Shown here piece by piece: positions 1 through 8,408 of a stretch of 64,000 nt of DNA (the stretch's first letter is position 1; each line of letters starts with the position of its first letter). The notes below the pieces were generated by a model. That model did no database searches. It saw only the letters and a program-made list of their open reading frames with translations, and had not been told where the DNA came from. The DNA comes from Gammaproteobacteria bacterium. GTDB lineage: Bacteria > Pseudomonadota > Gammaproteobacteria > Nevskiales > Nevskiaceae. A program made the position numbers and the translations under genes. The stretch covers positions 93,352 to 157,351 of the forward strand of contig JAHZLQ010000008.1 in assembly GCA_022599775.1 (NCBI GenBank). The letters run 5' to 3'.

Positions 1-749
1 TCGGCCGTTACGCGCAGTTCACGCTGTTCGACGGCATGCGCGACATCGAACACGTGATCTACCATCACATCGACGTGTCGACGCCGGCCGACCTGAGCAC
101 GGCGCCGCGCGGCACCTCGATCTATGCGTTCACGCCCAAGGCGGTCTGGGGCACGATCAGCTATGCGCTCAAGGCCGAAAGCGGTGCGCTACGCAAGCGC
201 GGTCTCAGCGGCTGGAACTGGCGCCATCGCGTCTGGAAGATTCTGGCCATTCAGATCGTGTTCCAGAGCATCGTGTTCGCCTTGGCGGGTTGGGGTGGTG
301 TGGCCTGCGTATTGATCGCGATGTTCATCGCCAAGGCCTGGACCGAATCGTTCAGCTATTTCCAGCATTACGGTCAGGTCCGTGTGCCCGGCACGCCGAT
401 CGGTCGGCGCCATGTCTGGAACCACCTCGGCGCGGTGACCCGCTTGGTCGGTTTCGAGCTGACCAATCACGCGGATCATCACCAGAACTCGTACCAGCCC
501 TATTACAAGCTGGTACCGCACAAGGACGCGGTGGAAATGCCCAGCGTCTTCGTCTGCTTCCTGGCCGCGCTGATCCCGCCGGTGTGGGAACAATTCATCA
601 TCAAACCGGCCCTCAGGCGCTGGGACATGGAGTTTGCGACGCCCGGCGAACGCAAGCTTGCGCGTGAGCAGAACCTGGCCGCGGGTTGGGAAGACTGGTT
701 CGACAACCAGAATTCCTGGCCGGCCTCCTCGGCGACCATGGGCATCTGA
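1..749 (+). CDS. AlkB-like membrane di-iron hydroxylase (alkane monooxygenase/fatty acid desaturase superfamily), 3' part
   Basis: The reading frame is open to the left edge, so the true start lies outside the window; the Met at 36 is internal. The visible 248 or so residues contain a hydrophobic pair of helices, a YFQHYGQ motif resembling the NYxEHYGL signature of AlkB, and a NHADHHQNSYQPYYKL block matching the last histidine cluster (HxDHH) of AlkB-type enzymes. The other two histidine boxes would be upstream of the window. Known members insert oxygen into alkanes, terpenes or fatty chains using rubredoxin electrons at the inner membrane. An acyl-CoA synthetase and a thiolase downstream fit use of the product by beta-oxidation. 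The substrate cannot be told from the sequence; a desaturase-like role is possible. Confidence 0.75.
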   Translation, partial: GRYAQFTLFDGMRDIEHVIYHHIDVSTPADLSTAPRGTSIYAFTPKAVWGTISYALKAESGALRKRGLSGWNWRHRVWKILAIQIVFQSIVFALAGWGGVACVLIAMFIAKAWTESFSYFQHYGQVRVPGTPIGRRHVWNHLGAVTRLVGFELTNHADHHQNSYQPYYKLVPHKDAVEMPSVFVCFLAALIPPVWEQFIIKPALRRWDMEFATPGERKLAREQNLAAGWEDWFDNQNSWPASSATMGI

Positions 750-766
750 GCCACATGGTCTACCGG

Positions 767-808
767 AGCTTAGGGCCAGCACTGCGAGGGCAGTGCTGGC
801 CCTAAGCT
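767..808. repeat. Perfect 19-bp inverted repeat (hairpin) after the AlkB-like gene
   Basis: The arm AGCTTAGGGCCAGCACTGC (767-785) is exactly complementary to 790-808, with a 4-nt GAGG loop. It lies between the AlkB-like gene and the next gene. It is strong enough to be a transcription terminator or RNA-stabilising stem, but no T-run follows on either strand, so a classical intrinsic terminator is not supported. It could also be a short mobile palindrome. Confidence 0.8.
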
Positions 809-888
809 TGGCCGGAATGCCCGAAGCCATCGGGCCGAGACACTGAAAAGGCAATGGCACTGCGTGCCTCAGCCAAGAGGTTTGATCC

Positions 889-1686
889 ATGATCGCCAGC
901 GCTCCGATTGACCACCCGCTCAATCTGCTCACCCAGACCATCCTGACCGCCGGCAGTTACGCGATCTGGATCGGAATGATGATTCTCGCCGTCCGCATGG
1001 GGATCCGTCAGCGCACACCCTTCTTCGTGCTGATTCTTCTCGCGGCCGCATTCGGCGGAATATTCGAACCGCTCTACGATGAGGGCTTGGCACTGTGGTT
1101 CTACGCGCCGGGGCAATGGACCGCCTATACCTCGTTCGGTATACCGCAGCCGGTGTGGGTCTACAGCGGTTACGTCACCCTGTACGGCGCGACCGCGCTG
1201 TTCATCTGCGACCGGATCGGCAAAGGCGAAATGACGCGCGGCCTGCTCTACAAATGGGCGGCGGTCGAGTTCGTCTGCTCCTGTACCTTTGAGATGATCG
1301 GCATCAACGGCGGCGCCTACGAATACTGGGGGCCGCACGTTTTCCGGGTGTTCGAATACCCGCTGGTGATCGGCGTTCTCGAAACCGCACAGGTCATCTG
1401 CTTCAGCCTCGCCGCGGCGGAACTGCGCCGCCGCAGCCAGGGATGGGTGTCGCTGCTTGGCCTGTTCGTCCTGTTCCCTTGCACCTTCTACTTCGCGAAC
1501 TTCGGCGCTGGCGCGCCGACGATCGTGGCGCTGCATCTCGACCAACCCTCGGCGCTGCTGGTAACGATCGCCACCATGATCAGCATCGTATTCTCGCTGT
1601 TGTTGATTCGCGCCTGCGCCTCCCTGCTGCCCGTGGGGGCGAAAAACACCGCGGTGTTTGTGGGCAACAAGCAACTCGTCACCTGA
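889..1686 (+). CDS. Polytopic membrane protein of unknown function (265 aa)
   Basis: Most of the protein is hydrophobic, with about seven predicted membrane spans. Polar loops carry acidic and aromatic residues (FEPLYDEG around residue 60, TFEMIGINGGAYEYWGPH around residue 140) that could line a pocket. I do not recognise the family with certainty. It lies 139 bp after the AlkB-like gene and 35 bp before the acyl-CoA synthetase on the same strand, so it may act in handling the same lipid or hydrocarbon substrate. The start at 889 is preceded by AGAGGTTTG, a weak ribosome site. Function unknown. Confidence 0.8.
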   Translation: MIASAPIDHPLNLLTQTILTAGSYAIWIGMMILAVRMGIRQRTPFFVLILLAAAFGGIFEPLYDEGLALWFYAPGQWTAYTSFGIPQPVWVYSGYVTLYGATALFICDRIGKGEMTRGLLYKWAAVEFVCSCTFEMIGINGGAYEYWGPHVFRVFEYPLVIGVLETAQVICFSLAAAELRRRSQGWVSLLGLFVLFPCTFYFANFGAGAPTIVALHLDQPSALLVTIATMISIVFSLLLIRACASLLPVGAKNTAVFVGNKQLVT

Positions 1687-1721
1687 GCGGACTCGCCGAC
1701 CCGTCATCGAGGAGCGCAAGG

Positions 1722-3305
1722 ATGTGGCTGCACGCAGAAGTCGACACCCTCGGAGACATCCCGCGGTACTACGCCCGCCATTGTCCTGAACGCACAGCCT
1801 TGATCGATGGCGCCGGCAAGCTCAGCTTCGGCGAGCTGGATGCGATTTCGGACCGTATTGCGGCGGCACTCGCAGCACGCCTGGACACGGTCAAGCATGT
1901 CGGCTTTCTCGGCAAGAATTCCTCGCGCTATTTTCAGGTGCTGTTCGGCGCCGCGAAAGCGGGCTGGGCCGTCACGCCGCTGAACTGGCGCCTGCCGCCG
2001 GCCGAACTGGCACCGATCATCGACGATGCGCAGTGCTCGCTGGTATGGGTGGATCACGATTTTGCCGCCGTCTTCGGCGAAACCGCATCCCGCTGCCGGC
2101 AGACCTGCGAAATGGTGGCCTTCGATTCATCCAGTGCAGAAGACGCCGCCTTGCTGTCCTGGTTGGCGTCGAGCCCCTCACGGGAACCGGAGCCACGAAT
2201 CCACCCGGACGACACCGTCGCGCTGATCTACACCTCCGGCACCACCGGCTGCCCCAAGGGCGTGCAGCTGACCCACCGCACGTTTGCCGGAATCCGCCTG
2301 TGCGAACACCTGGAACCGGCGCTGGATTTCCAGGACGGCGACGTCATGCTGACCGTGATGCCGGTGTTCCACCTCGTCGGCACCGGCCTGTCGGTGCAGG
2401 CGCTGTACAACGGCGCCGCGGTCTCGCTACTGCCGGCCCTGGAGCCGGAGAAACTGCTGGAGCTGATCGAGCGCGACCGTCCCAGCATCTGCGCGCTGGT
2501 GCCCACGGCGATTCAGATGATGCTCGATCATCCCAAAGCGAAAACCACCGATTTTTCCTCGCTGCGGCTGGTGATGTACGCCGGCTCTCCGATCAGCGCC
2601 GCCCTGCTGAAGCGGGCCATGGCGGAAATGAAATGCAAGCTGATGCAGTTCTACGGCTCCACCGAGGCGTCGGGCGCCCTGACCCTGTTGCGCCCCGAGC
2701 AGCATGATCTGCACAACGAGGAAAAGCTGAAGTCCTGCGGGACGCCGCTGCCGCTGATCGAATTTCGCGTCGTCGACGACCAGGGCCAGGAAGTTCCGGA
2801 CGGGCAGCGCGGCGAATTCATGGTCCGCGGCCCCAACATGTTTCGGGGTTACTGGAACGCTCCCGAAGCCAGCCGCGCGGTCCTCAAGGACGGCTGGTAC
2901 CGCACGGGCGACGCGGGATATCGCGACAAGGACGGTTTGCTGTACATCGTCGACCGGGTCAAGGACATGATCGTCACCGGCGGGGAGAACGTGTATTCAG
3001 CCGAAGTCGAACAGGTTCTGTACAAGCACCCGGCGGTCAAGACCTGCGCGGTGGTCGGCCTGCCGGACGAACGCTGGGGCGAACGCATCACCGCCGTGAT
3101 CATTCCCGCTTCGGGCGAGCCACCGGACGCCGCGGCGATCATCGCGCATTGCCGCGAACACATCGCCGGCTACAAGGTGCCCAAGGAGATACGCTTCGTC
3201 GACAGCCTGCCGGTCACACCGACCGGAAAGGTGCAGAAGCGCATGCTTCGCGAGCAGCTATCGGCAACCGCAGTGTCGGTCATGCCGTCCTCCCTGCACC
3301 GCTGA
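1722..3305 (+). CDS. AMP-dependent acyl-CoA synthetase/ligase (527 aa)
   Basis: ANL-superfamily enzyme expected to activate a carboxylic acid with ATP and CoA. The AMP-binding P-loop LIYTSGTTGCPKG lies near residues 168-180, the YGSTEASG motif near residue 310, the GWYRTGD motif near 390, the hinge DRVKDMIVTGGENV near 410 and the C-terminal PTGKVQK lysine near 502. The ATG at 1722 was chosen because GGAG lies 8 bp upstream and the protein then begins at the normal N-terminus; the frame stays open further left only as overlap with the preceding gene. Length is normal for medium/long-chain fatty-acid or aromatic acid ligases. The chain length it prefers cannot be read from sequence. Confidence 0.93.
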   Translation: MWLHAEVDTLGDIPRYYARHCPERTALIDGAGKLSFGELDAISDRIAAALAARLDTVKHVGFLGKNSSRYFQVLFGAAKAGWAVTPLNWRLPPAELAPIIDDAQCSLVWVDHDFAAVFGETASRCRQTCEMVAFDSSSAEDAALLSWLASSPSREPEPRIHPDDTVALIYTSGTTGCPKGVQLTHRTFAGIRLCEHLEPALDFQDGDVMLTVMPVFHLVGTGLSVQALYNGAAVSLLPALEPEKLLELIERDRPSICALVPTAIQMMLDHPKAKTTDFSSLRLVMYAGSPISAALLKRAMAEMKCKLMQFYGSTEASGALTLLRPEQHDLHNEEKLKSCGTPLPLIEFRVVDDQGQEVPDGQRGEFMVRGPNMFRGYWNAPEASRAVLKDGWYRTGDAGYRDKDGLLYIVDRVKDMIVTGGENVYSAEVEQVLYKHPAVKTCAVVGLPDERWGERITAVIIPASGEPPDAAAIIAHCREHIAGYKVPKEIRFVDSLPVTPTGKVQKRMLREQLSATAVSVMPSSLHR

Positions 3306-3309
3306 CGAG

Positions 3310-3362
3310 AAAAAAGCCCGACCGATCGCATTGATCGCCCGGCCTTTCTCAGCGATTTTTTT
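3310..3362. terminator. Probable intrinsic terminator after the acyl-CoA synthetase
   Basis: An imperfect stem (AAAGCCCGACCGATC pairing with GATCGCCCGGCCTTT around a CGCATT loop) is flanked by an A-rich stretch upstream and a run of seven T residues at 3356-3362. This fits a Rho-independent terminator for the plus-strand gene. Confidence 0.65.
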
Positions 3363-3895
3363 CGTTATGGCGCGGAAACCTCAGGACATCTTAGTATGGC
3401 CACATATCTTTATCCAGGCACCATTCTTCGTTGCTGGAGGTTTCGGCGCAGGAACAATGAAGCGCCGAGAGGCTCCCGGAGCGGCCCATCCCGCCACATT
3501 GGCGCCTCATCAACAACGCGGATGAGCCCGAAGCGGGCATGCCCGAACAAACTCGCTGGGCCTGCAGAAATCGAGAAGGCGTAGTCAGGCGAACGGCTAC
3601 GGTGCCGCCGGGCCGCCTTGCGGACTTATCGCGCCACCGCAGCTTGCAATGATCTTGATCGGTGCGCCACGGACGATGGTCCCTACCGCCAAGCCCGGCG
3701 AGTTTCCGACGATGAGGTGCAGCCATAACGGAAACCTGCGAATTCTCTGTTTGCGTCCAACGGGAATCCTCAACTTCACGTCCGCCGCCAATCGCCTCGA
3801 AACCGCCGAGCTCAGCGCGGACCTGGAGCTCCATGAGCTTGCGGTCGAACAGTCACGGCAGACCGAAGTGCAAGTTTCGGCGACCGGCAACAGGC
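3363..3895. other. About 530 bp without a supportable gene
   Basis: Open frames here, including a 147-codon minus-strand frame at 3391-3834, give low-complexity, Arg/Ser/Gly-rich translations with no recognisable motif, and none has a convincing ribosome site. The composition looks less GC-rich than its neighbours. I see no RNA gene or repeat in it. It may be a decayed gene or the footprint of a lost insertion. Confidence 0.5.
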
Positions 3896-5194
3896 TCAGC
3901 CCTCAAGGAGGGCCACTACACCCAGCCCGCCGGCGGCGCAGGCTGAAATCAGCGTACGTCCCGATTTTCCCGTCTCCACACGATGTCTGGCCAGTTGTTT
4001 GGCCGCCGACGCAACAATCCGCGCACCGGTGGCGGCGAACGGGTGGCCCATGCCGACCGAACCGCCGTTGACGTTGAGCTTGCTGCGATCGATCGGCCCC
4101 AGAGCCGAATCGAGCCCGAGTTTGGTCCGGCAATAGGTTTCGTCCTCCCATGCCTTCAGCGTGCACAACACCTGTCCGGCGAAGGCTTCGTGAATTTCGT
4201 AGTAGTCGAAGTCCTGCAGACTCAGGCCGTTGCGGGTCAGCAGTCGCGGCACAGCATAGGCCGGCGCCATCAGCAAGCCTTCCGGGTCCGGACCGTAAAA
4301 ATCCACCGCAGCGGATTCGGCATCCACCAGCCAGGCCTGGACATCGAAGCCCTGCTCGGCGGCCCAGGTCTCGGAAGACAACAGCACCGCGGCGGCGCCA
4401 TCGGTCAGCGGCGTGGAATTGCCGGCCGTGAGCGTGCCCTTGCCACTGCTCTTGTCGAAGGCAGGCTTGAGACCTGCGAGCTTTTCCAGGCTGCTGTCCG
4501 GACGCAGGTTGTTGTCGCGCGTCAGTCCCAGAAACGGCACGATCAAGTCATCGTAAAAGCCGCGCTCATAGGCACGCGCAGCATTGAGATGGCTTGCCAG
4601 TGTGAGTTCGTCCTGCGCTTCCCGACTGATGTTCCACTGCTGGACCATCAGCTCGCAGTGCTGCCCCATGCTCATGCCGGTGCGACGCTCGTTCACGTTG
4701 GGCACATCGGGCCTCAACATGTCCGGACGGAAACTCGATAGCAGCTTGAAACGTTCAGCACGCGACTTGCTGCGACTGAGCCTGAGGATCAACGCACGCA
4801 GCTTTTCGCTGACGGCGACGGGTGCATCGGAGGATGAATCCACACCGCCGGCAATGCCGACCTCGATCTGACCCAGCGCGATCTTGTTGCCGACCAGAAT
4901 CGTGGACTCCAGCGAGGTGGCGCAGGCCTGCTGCACGTCGTAGGCCGGGGTCTGCGGCGCCAGCCGGCTTTGCATCACGGCTTCGCGACTGATGTTGGCG
5001 TCGCGCGAATGCTTGAGCACCGCGCCGGCCGCGACCTCGCCCAGACGCTGGCCTTGCAGACCGAATCGGTCAACGAGGCCATCGATCGCCGCGGTAAGCA
5101 TGTCAATGTTGTTGCTATTCACATAGGCGGAGTTCTGTCGGGCAAACGGAATGCGTGATCCGCCGAGAATCGCGGCACGTTGCAGGGTTTTCAT
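3896..5194 (-). CDS. fadI: Acetyl-CoA C-acyltransferase (thiolase, FadI-type, 432 aa)
   Basis: Thiolase that would cleave 3-ketoacyl-CoA to acetyl-CoA and a shortened acyl-CoA. The nucleophilic cysteine is Cys91 in DVQQACATS. The C-terminal half has the HEAFAGQ histidine, the NVNGGSVGMGHPFAATGAR loop and the second catalytic cysteine in the CAAGGLG signature. The length of 432 aa fits FadI (about 436) rather than the shorter 390-aa thiolases. It starts with MKTLQRAAILGGSRIPF, as is usual for the family. It is divergent from the gene at 5379, with strong palindromes in the shared promoter region. It fits beta-oxidation together with the acyl-CoA synthetase to its left. Confidence 0.92.
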   Translation of the reverse strand: MKTLQRAAILGGSRIPFARQNSAYVNSNNIDMLTAAIDGLVDRFGLQGQRLGEVAAGAVLKHSRDANISREAVMQSRLAPQTPAYDVQQACATSLESTILVGNKIALGQIEVGIAGGVDSSSDAPVAVSEKLRALILRLSRSKSRAERFKLLSSFRPDMLRPDVPNVNERRTGMSMGQHCELMVQQWNISREAQDELTLASHLNAARAYERGFYDDLIVPFLGLTRDNNLRPDSSLEKLAGLKPAFDKSSGKGTLTAGNSTPLTDGAAAVLLSSETWAAEQGFDVQAWLVDAESAAVDFYGPDPEGLLMAPAYAVPRLLTRNGLSLQDFDYYEIHEAFAGQVLCTLKAWEDETYCRTKLGLDSALGPIDRSKLNVNGGSVGMGHPFAATGARIVASAAKQLARHRVETGKSGRTLISACAAGGLGVVALLEG

Positions 5195-5252
5195 TGTCGG
5201 GCTCCGTATTGTTGCTTCGCGTCTGGCGCACGCAGGCTCAAAATATTTCGAC

Positions 5253-5277
5253 CATCATATTATATGATGCGCATCAT
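5253..5277. promoter_or_regulatory. Two overlapping palindromes in the thiolase / 5379-gene promoter region
   Basis: CATCATA-TTA-TATGATG (5253-5269) is a perfect 7-bp inverted repeat. It overlaps the perfect 14-bp palindrome ATGATGCGCATCAT (5264-5277). Together they sit 59-83 bp upstream of the thiolase start and look like a repressor operator or a pair of them. The binding protein is unknown; a TetR remnant lies 0.8 kb away. Confidence 0.65.
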
Positions 5278-5378
5278 TCATGAATACAAGGGTTGCCCGT
5301 ACCCGGCGTTTGGGAGTGCCTGTGAATCGTGCGGCTCAGGTAGTCTCCCCTGTTTCCGGATCGACCAAGGGTCGTGCC

Positions 5379-6092
5379 ATGAGCCTGTTGTTCGAGGAGC
5401 TGGACTACCGCGAAACGCCGATCGGCGCACTCAGCCTGCGCCGCCGTCGCGAGCTGCGGCTGGGCGTGGACGTGTTCGAAATCAAGCTGGGCGACGAATT
5501 TCTGATGACCAGCCTGTTCACCGCCTCCGAGATCGCGTTGGCGACGCTGGGACTGGCCGAACTGTCCGGCGACGGGCTCGACGTGGTGGTCGGCGGCCTG
5601 GGCCTGGGTTACACCGCGCAGGCGGTGCTGGAGCATGACAAGGTTGGTTCGCTGCTCGTGGTCGACGCTCTGGATGCGGTCATCGACTGGCATCGGCAAG
5701 GACTGCTGCCGTTGGGGCCGGGCCTGAGCACGGACCCGCGCTGCCGCTTCGTGCTAGGGGATTTCTTTGCGCTATCCGCATCCAATGCCGGATTCGATCC
5801 GGAAACAGCGGAACGAAAGTTCCACGCCATCCTGCTGGACATCGACCATTCACCGGACTACGTGCTCAATCCGCGCCACGCTCCGTTCTACCAGCCCGAC
5901 GGACTGCGCCAGCTGGCCACCCATCTGCACCCCGGCGGCATCTTCGGGCTGTGGTCCAACGAACTGCCGGACGACGCGTTCACGGAACGGCTGGCCGGGA
6001 TCTTCCAGGAAGCCCGCGCCGAACTCGTGCGCTTCCATAATCCGCTTCAGGATCGGGAATTCGTGCAGACGGTCTATCTGGCAAGAAGCTGA
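5379..6092 (+). CDS. Spermidine-synthase-like protein with a Rossmann SAM-binding fold (237 aa)
   Basis: The central part contains DVVVGGLGLGYTAQAVLEHDKVGSLLVVDAL, the glycine-rich motif I and acidic end of strand 2 of a class I methyltransferase/aminopropyltransferase fold, then FHAILLDIDHSPDYVLN, resembling the DxxD region of spermidine synthases. The N-terminus lacks the full tetramerisation domain of SpeE, so a true polyamine role is uncertain; such short homologs are common and mostly uncharacterised. The ATG at 5379 is preferred over upstream starts because the alternative N-terminus is Arg/Val-rich and overlaps the promoter palindromes. Not in an obvious operon. Confidence 0.75.
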   Translation: MSLLFEELDYRETPIGALSLRRRRELRLGVDVFEIKLGDEFLMTSLFTASEIALATLGLAELSGDGLDVVVGGLGLGYTAQAVLEHDKVGSLLVVDALDAVIDWHRQGLLPLGPGLSTDPRCRFVLGDFFALSASNAGFDPETAERKFHAILLDIDHSPDYVLNPRHAPFYQPDGLRQLATHLHPGGIFGLWSNELPDDAFTERLAGIFQEARAELVRFHNPLQDREFVQTVYLARS

Positions 6093-6120
6093 GCGGGCCA
6101 TAGGCCAGGCGCAAAAGCGG

Positions 6121-6603
6121 TCAGCCCGCGTCGCCGCGCTGCGTGGCGTAAAAGCCCAGGAACATATCCACGCAATCACGCATCACCTGCTGCTGCTCGG
6201 TCGTGCCCAGTGGCGGCTGACCCAGCGCCAACTGCGGCCAGAACGCGAATGCCTTAACCATCGCCTGTAATTGGTGCACTGCGTGACCGGACTCCACATC
6301 GGAGCGAATCCGTCCATCGCCTTGAGCGTCACGCACCCAATGAACCAGGCCTTCCTCTTTTTCGGAGAGCCGATCGAGCAAGCCGTGTGCGCGATCCGGC
6401 GCGTGCACCAGTTCAGCCATCGCCACGCGTGAAAGCTCGATAAAACCGGCGTCGCCGAGCAGTCGCATCTTGCCTTGCAAGAAAACCAACAACTGTGCGC
6501 GCAACGGCGTATCGGCGCCATAGACCGGCGGCGCCACCGTCTGGCTCTGTTCCCACAACTGCCACAGAATTGCCTCGAACAAATCATCCTTGCTGGCAAA
6601 GTG
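6121..6603 (-). pseudogene. TetR/AcrR regulator remnant, N-terminal DNA-binding part missing
   Basis: The translation on the minus strand opens with HFASKDDLFEAILW, the end of the TetR helix-turn-helix signature (usually YxHFxSKDDLF), followed by a typical ligand-binding C-terminal domain ending QRGDAG. Everything before the HFASKDD motif is absent: the frame runs into GLD and an in-frame TGA at 6613-6615. The first Met is at 6582, inside the old helix 4. The protein could no longer bind DNA. It abuts the 3' remnant of a metallo-hydrolase gene that points the other way, so a deletion removed both 5' ends. Confidence 0.8.
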
Positions 6604-6605
6604 GT

Positions 6606-6806
6606 CTAGACCTCAAGGGCAAGGTGCTGATGCCGATTCACAACGGCACCCTCGACCTATCGATGCGTCCATGGACCGAGCCGTTCGACCGAATCAGCGC
6701 GTTGGCCATGCAGCAAGATGTGCCGCTGGTAACACCACGCCTGGGCGAACGACTGGACGTGAGCCAGCCGGGACAGACCGAGGCTTGGTGGCACCAAGCG
6801 CGCTAA
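6606..6806 (+). pseudogene. C-terminal remnant of an MBL-fold hydrolase (NAPE-PLD/UlaG-like)
   Basis: The frame reads LDLKGKVLMPIHNGTLDLSMRPWTEPFDRISALA, then QQDVPLVTPRLGERLD. It matches the last portion of membrane-type metallo-beta-lactamase-fold hydrolases, which end in a GxxLLPIHWGTFxLAxHPWxEP block followed by a TPRxGE segment. The Zn-binding HxHxDH part and the start are missing; homology begins within a few bases of the broken TetR at 6603. It is read here as a dead 3' fragment left by a deletion. Confidence 0.75.
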
Positions 6807-6822
6807 GCCGCTCCTGTGCCCC

Positions 6823-6864
6823 CCCATTGTTCCGGACAAGCCACAGGCTCGACCCGGAATCCGT
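6823..6864. repeat. Degenerate copy of the dispersed ATTCCGGACAAG repeat
   Basis: The block TTCCGGACAAGCCACAGGCT followed by a CGGAATCC end matches the repeat seen at 11387, 14888, 63714 and 63916, but with several substitutions. It lies just after the gene remnants. Confidence 0.6.
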
Positions 6865-6918
6865 GCTCCAGCCCGGTGACTTGGTACTGACTTCTCTGTC
6901 TCCGATACTGCGGAATCC

Positions 6919-8313
6919 ATGTCCCGTCCGCAGAAACTCGCCTTTATCGATCCGGGCCTGCGCAAGGCACCGTTCTTTCTGGAGCTGCGCCGTGCGCTCG
7001 CACCTCGGATCGACTGTGTCTACTACTCGCGCCGCCGGCTGGTGCGGGCGCATGTGCGCAGCGTCGATGCGCTCCTGTTTCCAAACCGGACCTCGGGCAA
7101 GCGGCCGCTCCACACCATCAGCGATGTCGAACTGCGCGAAGCCATTGGTGAAAAGGAATGGCAGTTGCGGCGAGACAAGGCACTACGCAAAGCACCCTGG
7201 CTGTTGGGCGAGCTCGCCGCTTTCCTCGACGAGCAGGCCGTCGACGCCTTGCTGATCTGGAATGGCGGAAACCTGTGCGGCGCCCTGGCGATCTGGCTGG
7301 CACGCCAGCGCGGGCTGCCGGTGATCTTCGCGGAGCATGGCTACCTGCCCCGCACCACCCAGCTCGATCTCAAGGGTGTGAACGTACTTTCGTCGCTCAC
7401 GCAGGCCGTGCACGACGGCACCGCCATGCTCGCACCGGACCCGGACGTCGATGCCGCGCTTGACGCCGACATCGATGCCTACCGCTCCGGCCGTCCGATG
7501 CGTCTCGCGGACGCACGCATCCCGGACATTCACCTGCGTGACCCCTGGGTACGCCTATCACGCCGCATCATCAGTTTCGTGAAATCGACGCTGCGCGGAC
7601 GCTCCGCGGCAGCCGTGCTGCCGGGCACGCCGGAGGCTCCGGACTTGCCGCCGTTCCTGCTGCTGCCGTTCCAGGTCCGCAAGGACACGCAGCTTGCGCT
7701 GCATTCGCCGCTGCTCGGCAACGACATGCGCCGATTCCTGGCCGTCGCCGATGAAGCCCGTCGATCGGTGGCGCCGGACCTGCCGCTGGTCGTCAAACTG
7801 CACCCCTACGAACACATCAAGGTGCTGCGGCAATACCGCGATCTGCCGACGCAGTTCCCGCAGGTTCACTTCGTCAGCCGTGAACCGATCACCGCGCTGC
7901 TGCCCAGATGCGCCGCCGTGATCACGATCAACTCCACCGTCGGCTTCGAAGCCATGCTGTTCGACAAGCCCGTGGTCGCGCTCGGCCACAACTTCTACAC
8001 CGCGCCCGGTCTGGTCGAACCGGTGACCTCATTGGACATGCTGCCCGACGCGCTGCGACGTGCCCTGACGCAGCCCGTCGACCACGCGCGCCGACGCGCC
8101 TTCCTGCGCTACGTCCATGCACGCTTTCTGGTCTTTGGCAGCTACGACGACTTCAGCGAGCGCAGCGTGCAGGCCGTGGCTACACGGATCGCGGAGCTGT
8201 TGCCTGCGATCAACAGCAGGGCCGCTGAACCGGCAGCGGCTTTGCCCGAGGCCGGACGGAGTGAAGGCTCCGTGCGTGTCGAGGCAATGCAGCCGGCGGT
8301 GCTGCGCGGATAG
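6919..8313 (+). CDS. Capsule polysaccharide synthesis protein, KpsC/KpsS-type glycosyltransferase (464 aa)
   Basis: The C-terminal half carries VVKLHPYEH, then FVSREPITALLPRCAAVITINSTVGFEAMLFDKPVVALGHNFYTAPGLV. This matches the Capsule_synth (KpsC/KpsS/LipB) family, whose members add Kdo linkers to a lipid for group 2 capsules. The N-terminal half has the FAEHGYLPRTTQLDLKGVN segment seen in the same family. Length is normal for a KpsS-like single domain. The last 40 residues are low-complexity (AEPAAALPEAGRSEGSV) and may be a disordered tail. No other capsule gene is nearby, though a kinase-like LPS gene lies at 62680. The start ATG at 6919 lacks a strong ribosome site. Confidence 0.8.
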   Translation: MSRPQKLAFIDPGLRKAPFFLELRRALAPRIDCVYYSRRRLVRAHVRSVDALLFPNRTSGKRPLHTISDVELREAIGEKEWQLRRDKALRKAPWLLGELAAFLDEQAVDALLIWNGGNLCGALAIWLARQRGLPVIFAEHGYLPRTTQLDLKGVNVLSSLTQAVHDGTAMLAPDPDVDAALDADIDAYRSGRPMRLADARIPDIHLRDPWVRLSRRIISFVKSTLRGRSAAAVLPGTPEAPDLPPFLLLPFQVRKDTQLALHSPLLGNDMRRFLAVADEARRSVAPDLPLVVKLHPYEHIKVLRQYRDLPTQFPQVHFVSREPITALLPRCAAVITINSTVGFEAMLFDKPVVALGHNFYTAPGLVEPVTSLDMLPDALRRALTQPVDHARRRAFLRYVHARFLVFGSYDDFSERSVQAVATRIAELLPAINSRAAEPAAALPEAGRSEGSVRVEAMQPAVLRG

Positions 8314-8408
8314 CGCTGTTTCGGCGGGCGCGCCGATCGACTGGCGCCTACGCTTCGTATTCGGGTTCCCGCCCGGAACTTGTCGATCACCGGGCAAAGG
8401 CGCCACCG

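Noticed and set aside
3391..3834. A 147-codon minus-strand frame in the gap before the thiolase
   Set aside because: Low complexity, no ribosome site, no motif; competing frames overlap it. Left as unannotated.
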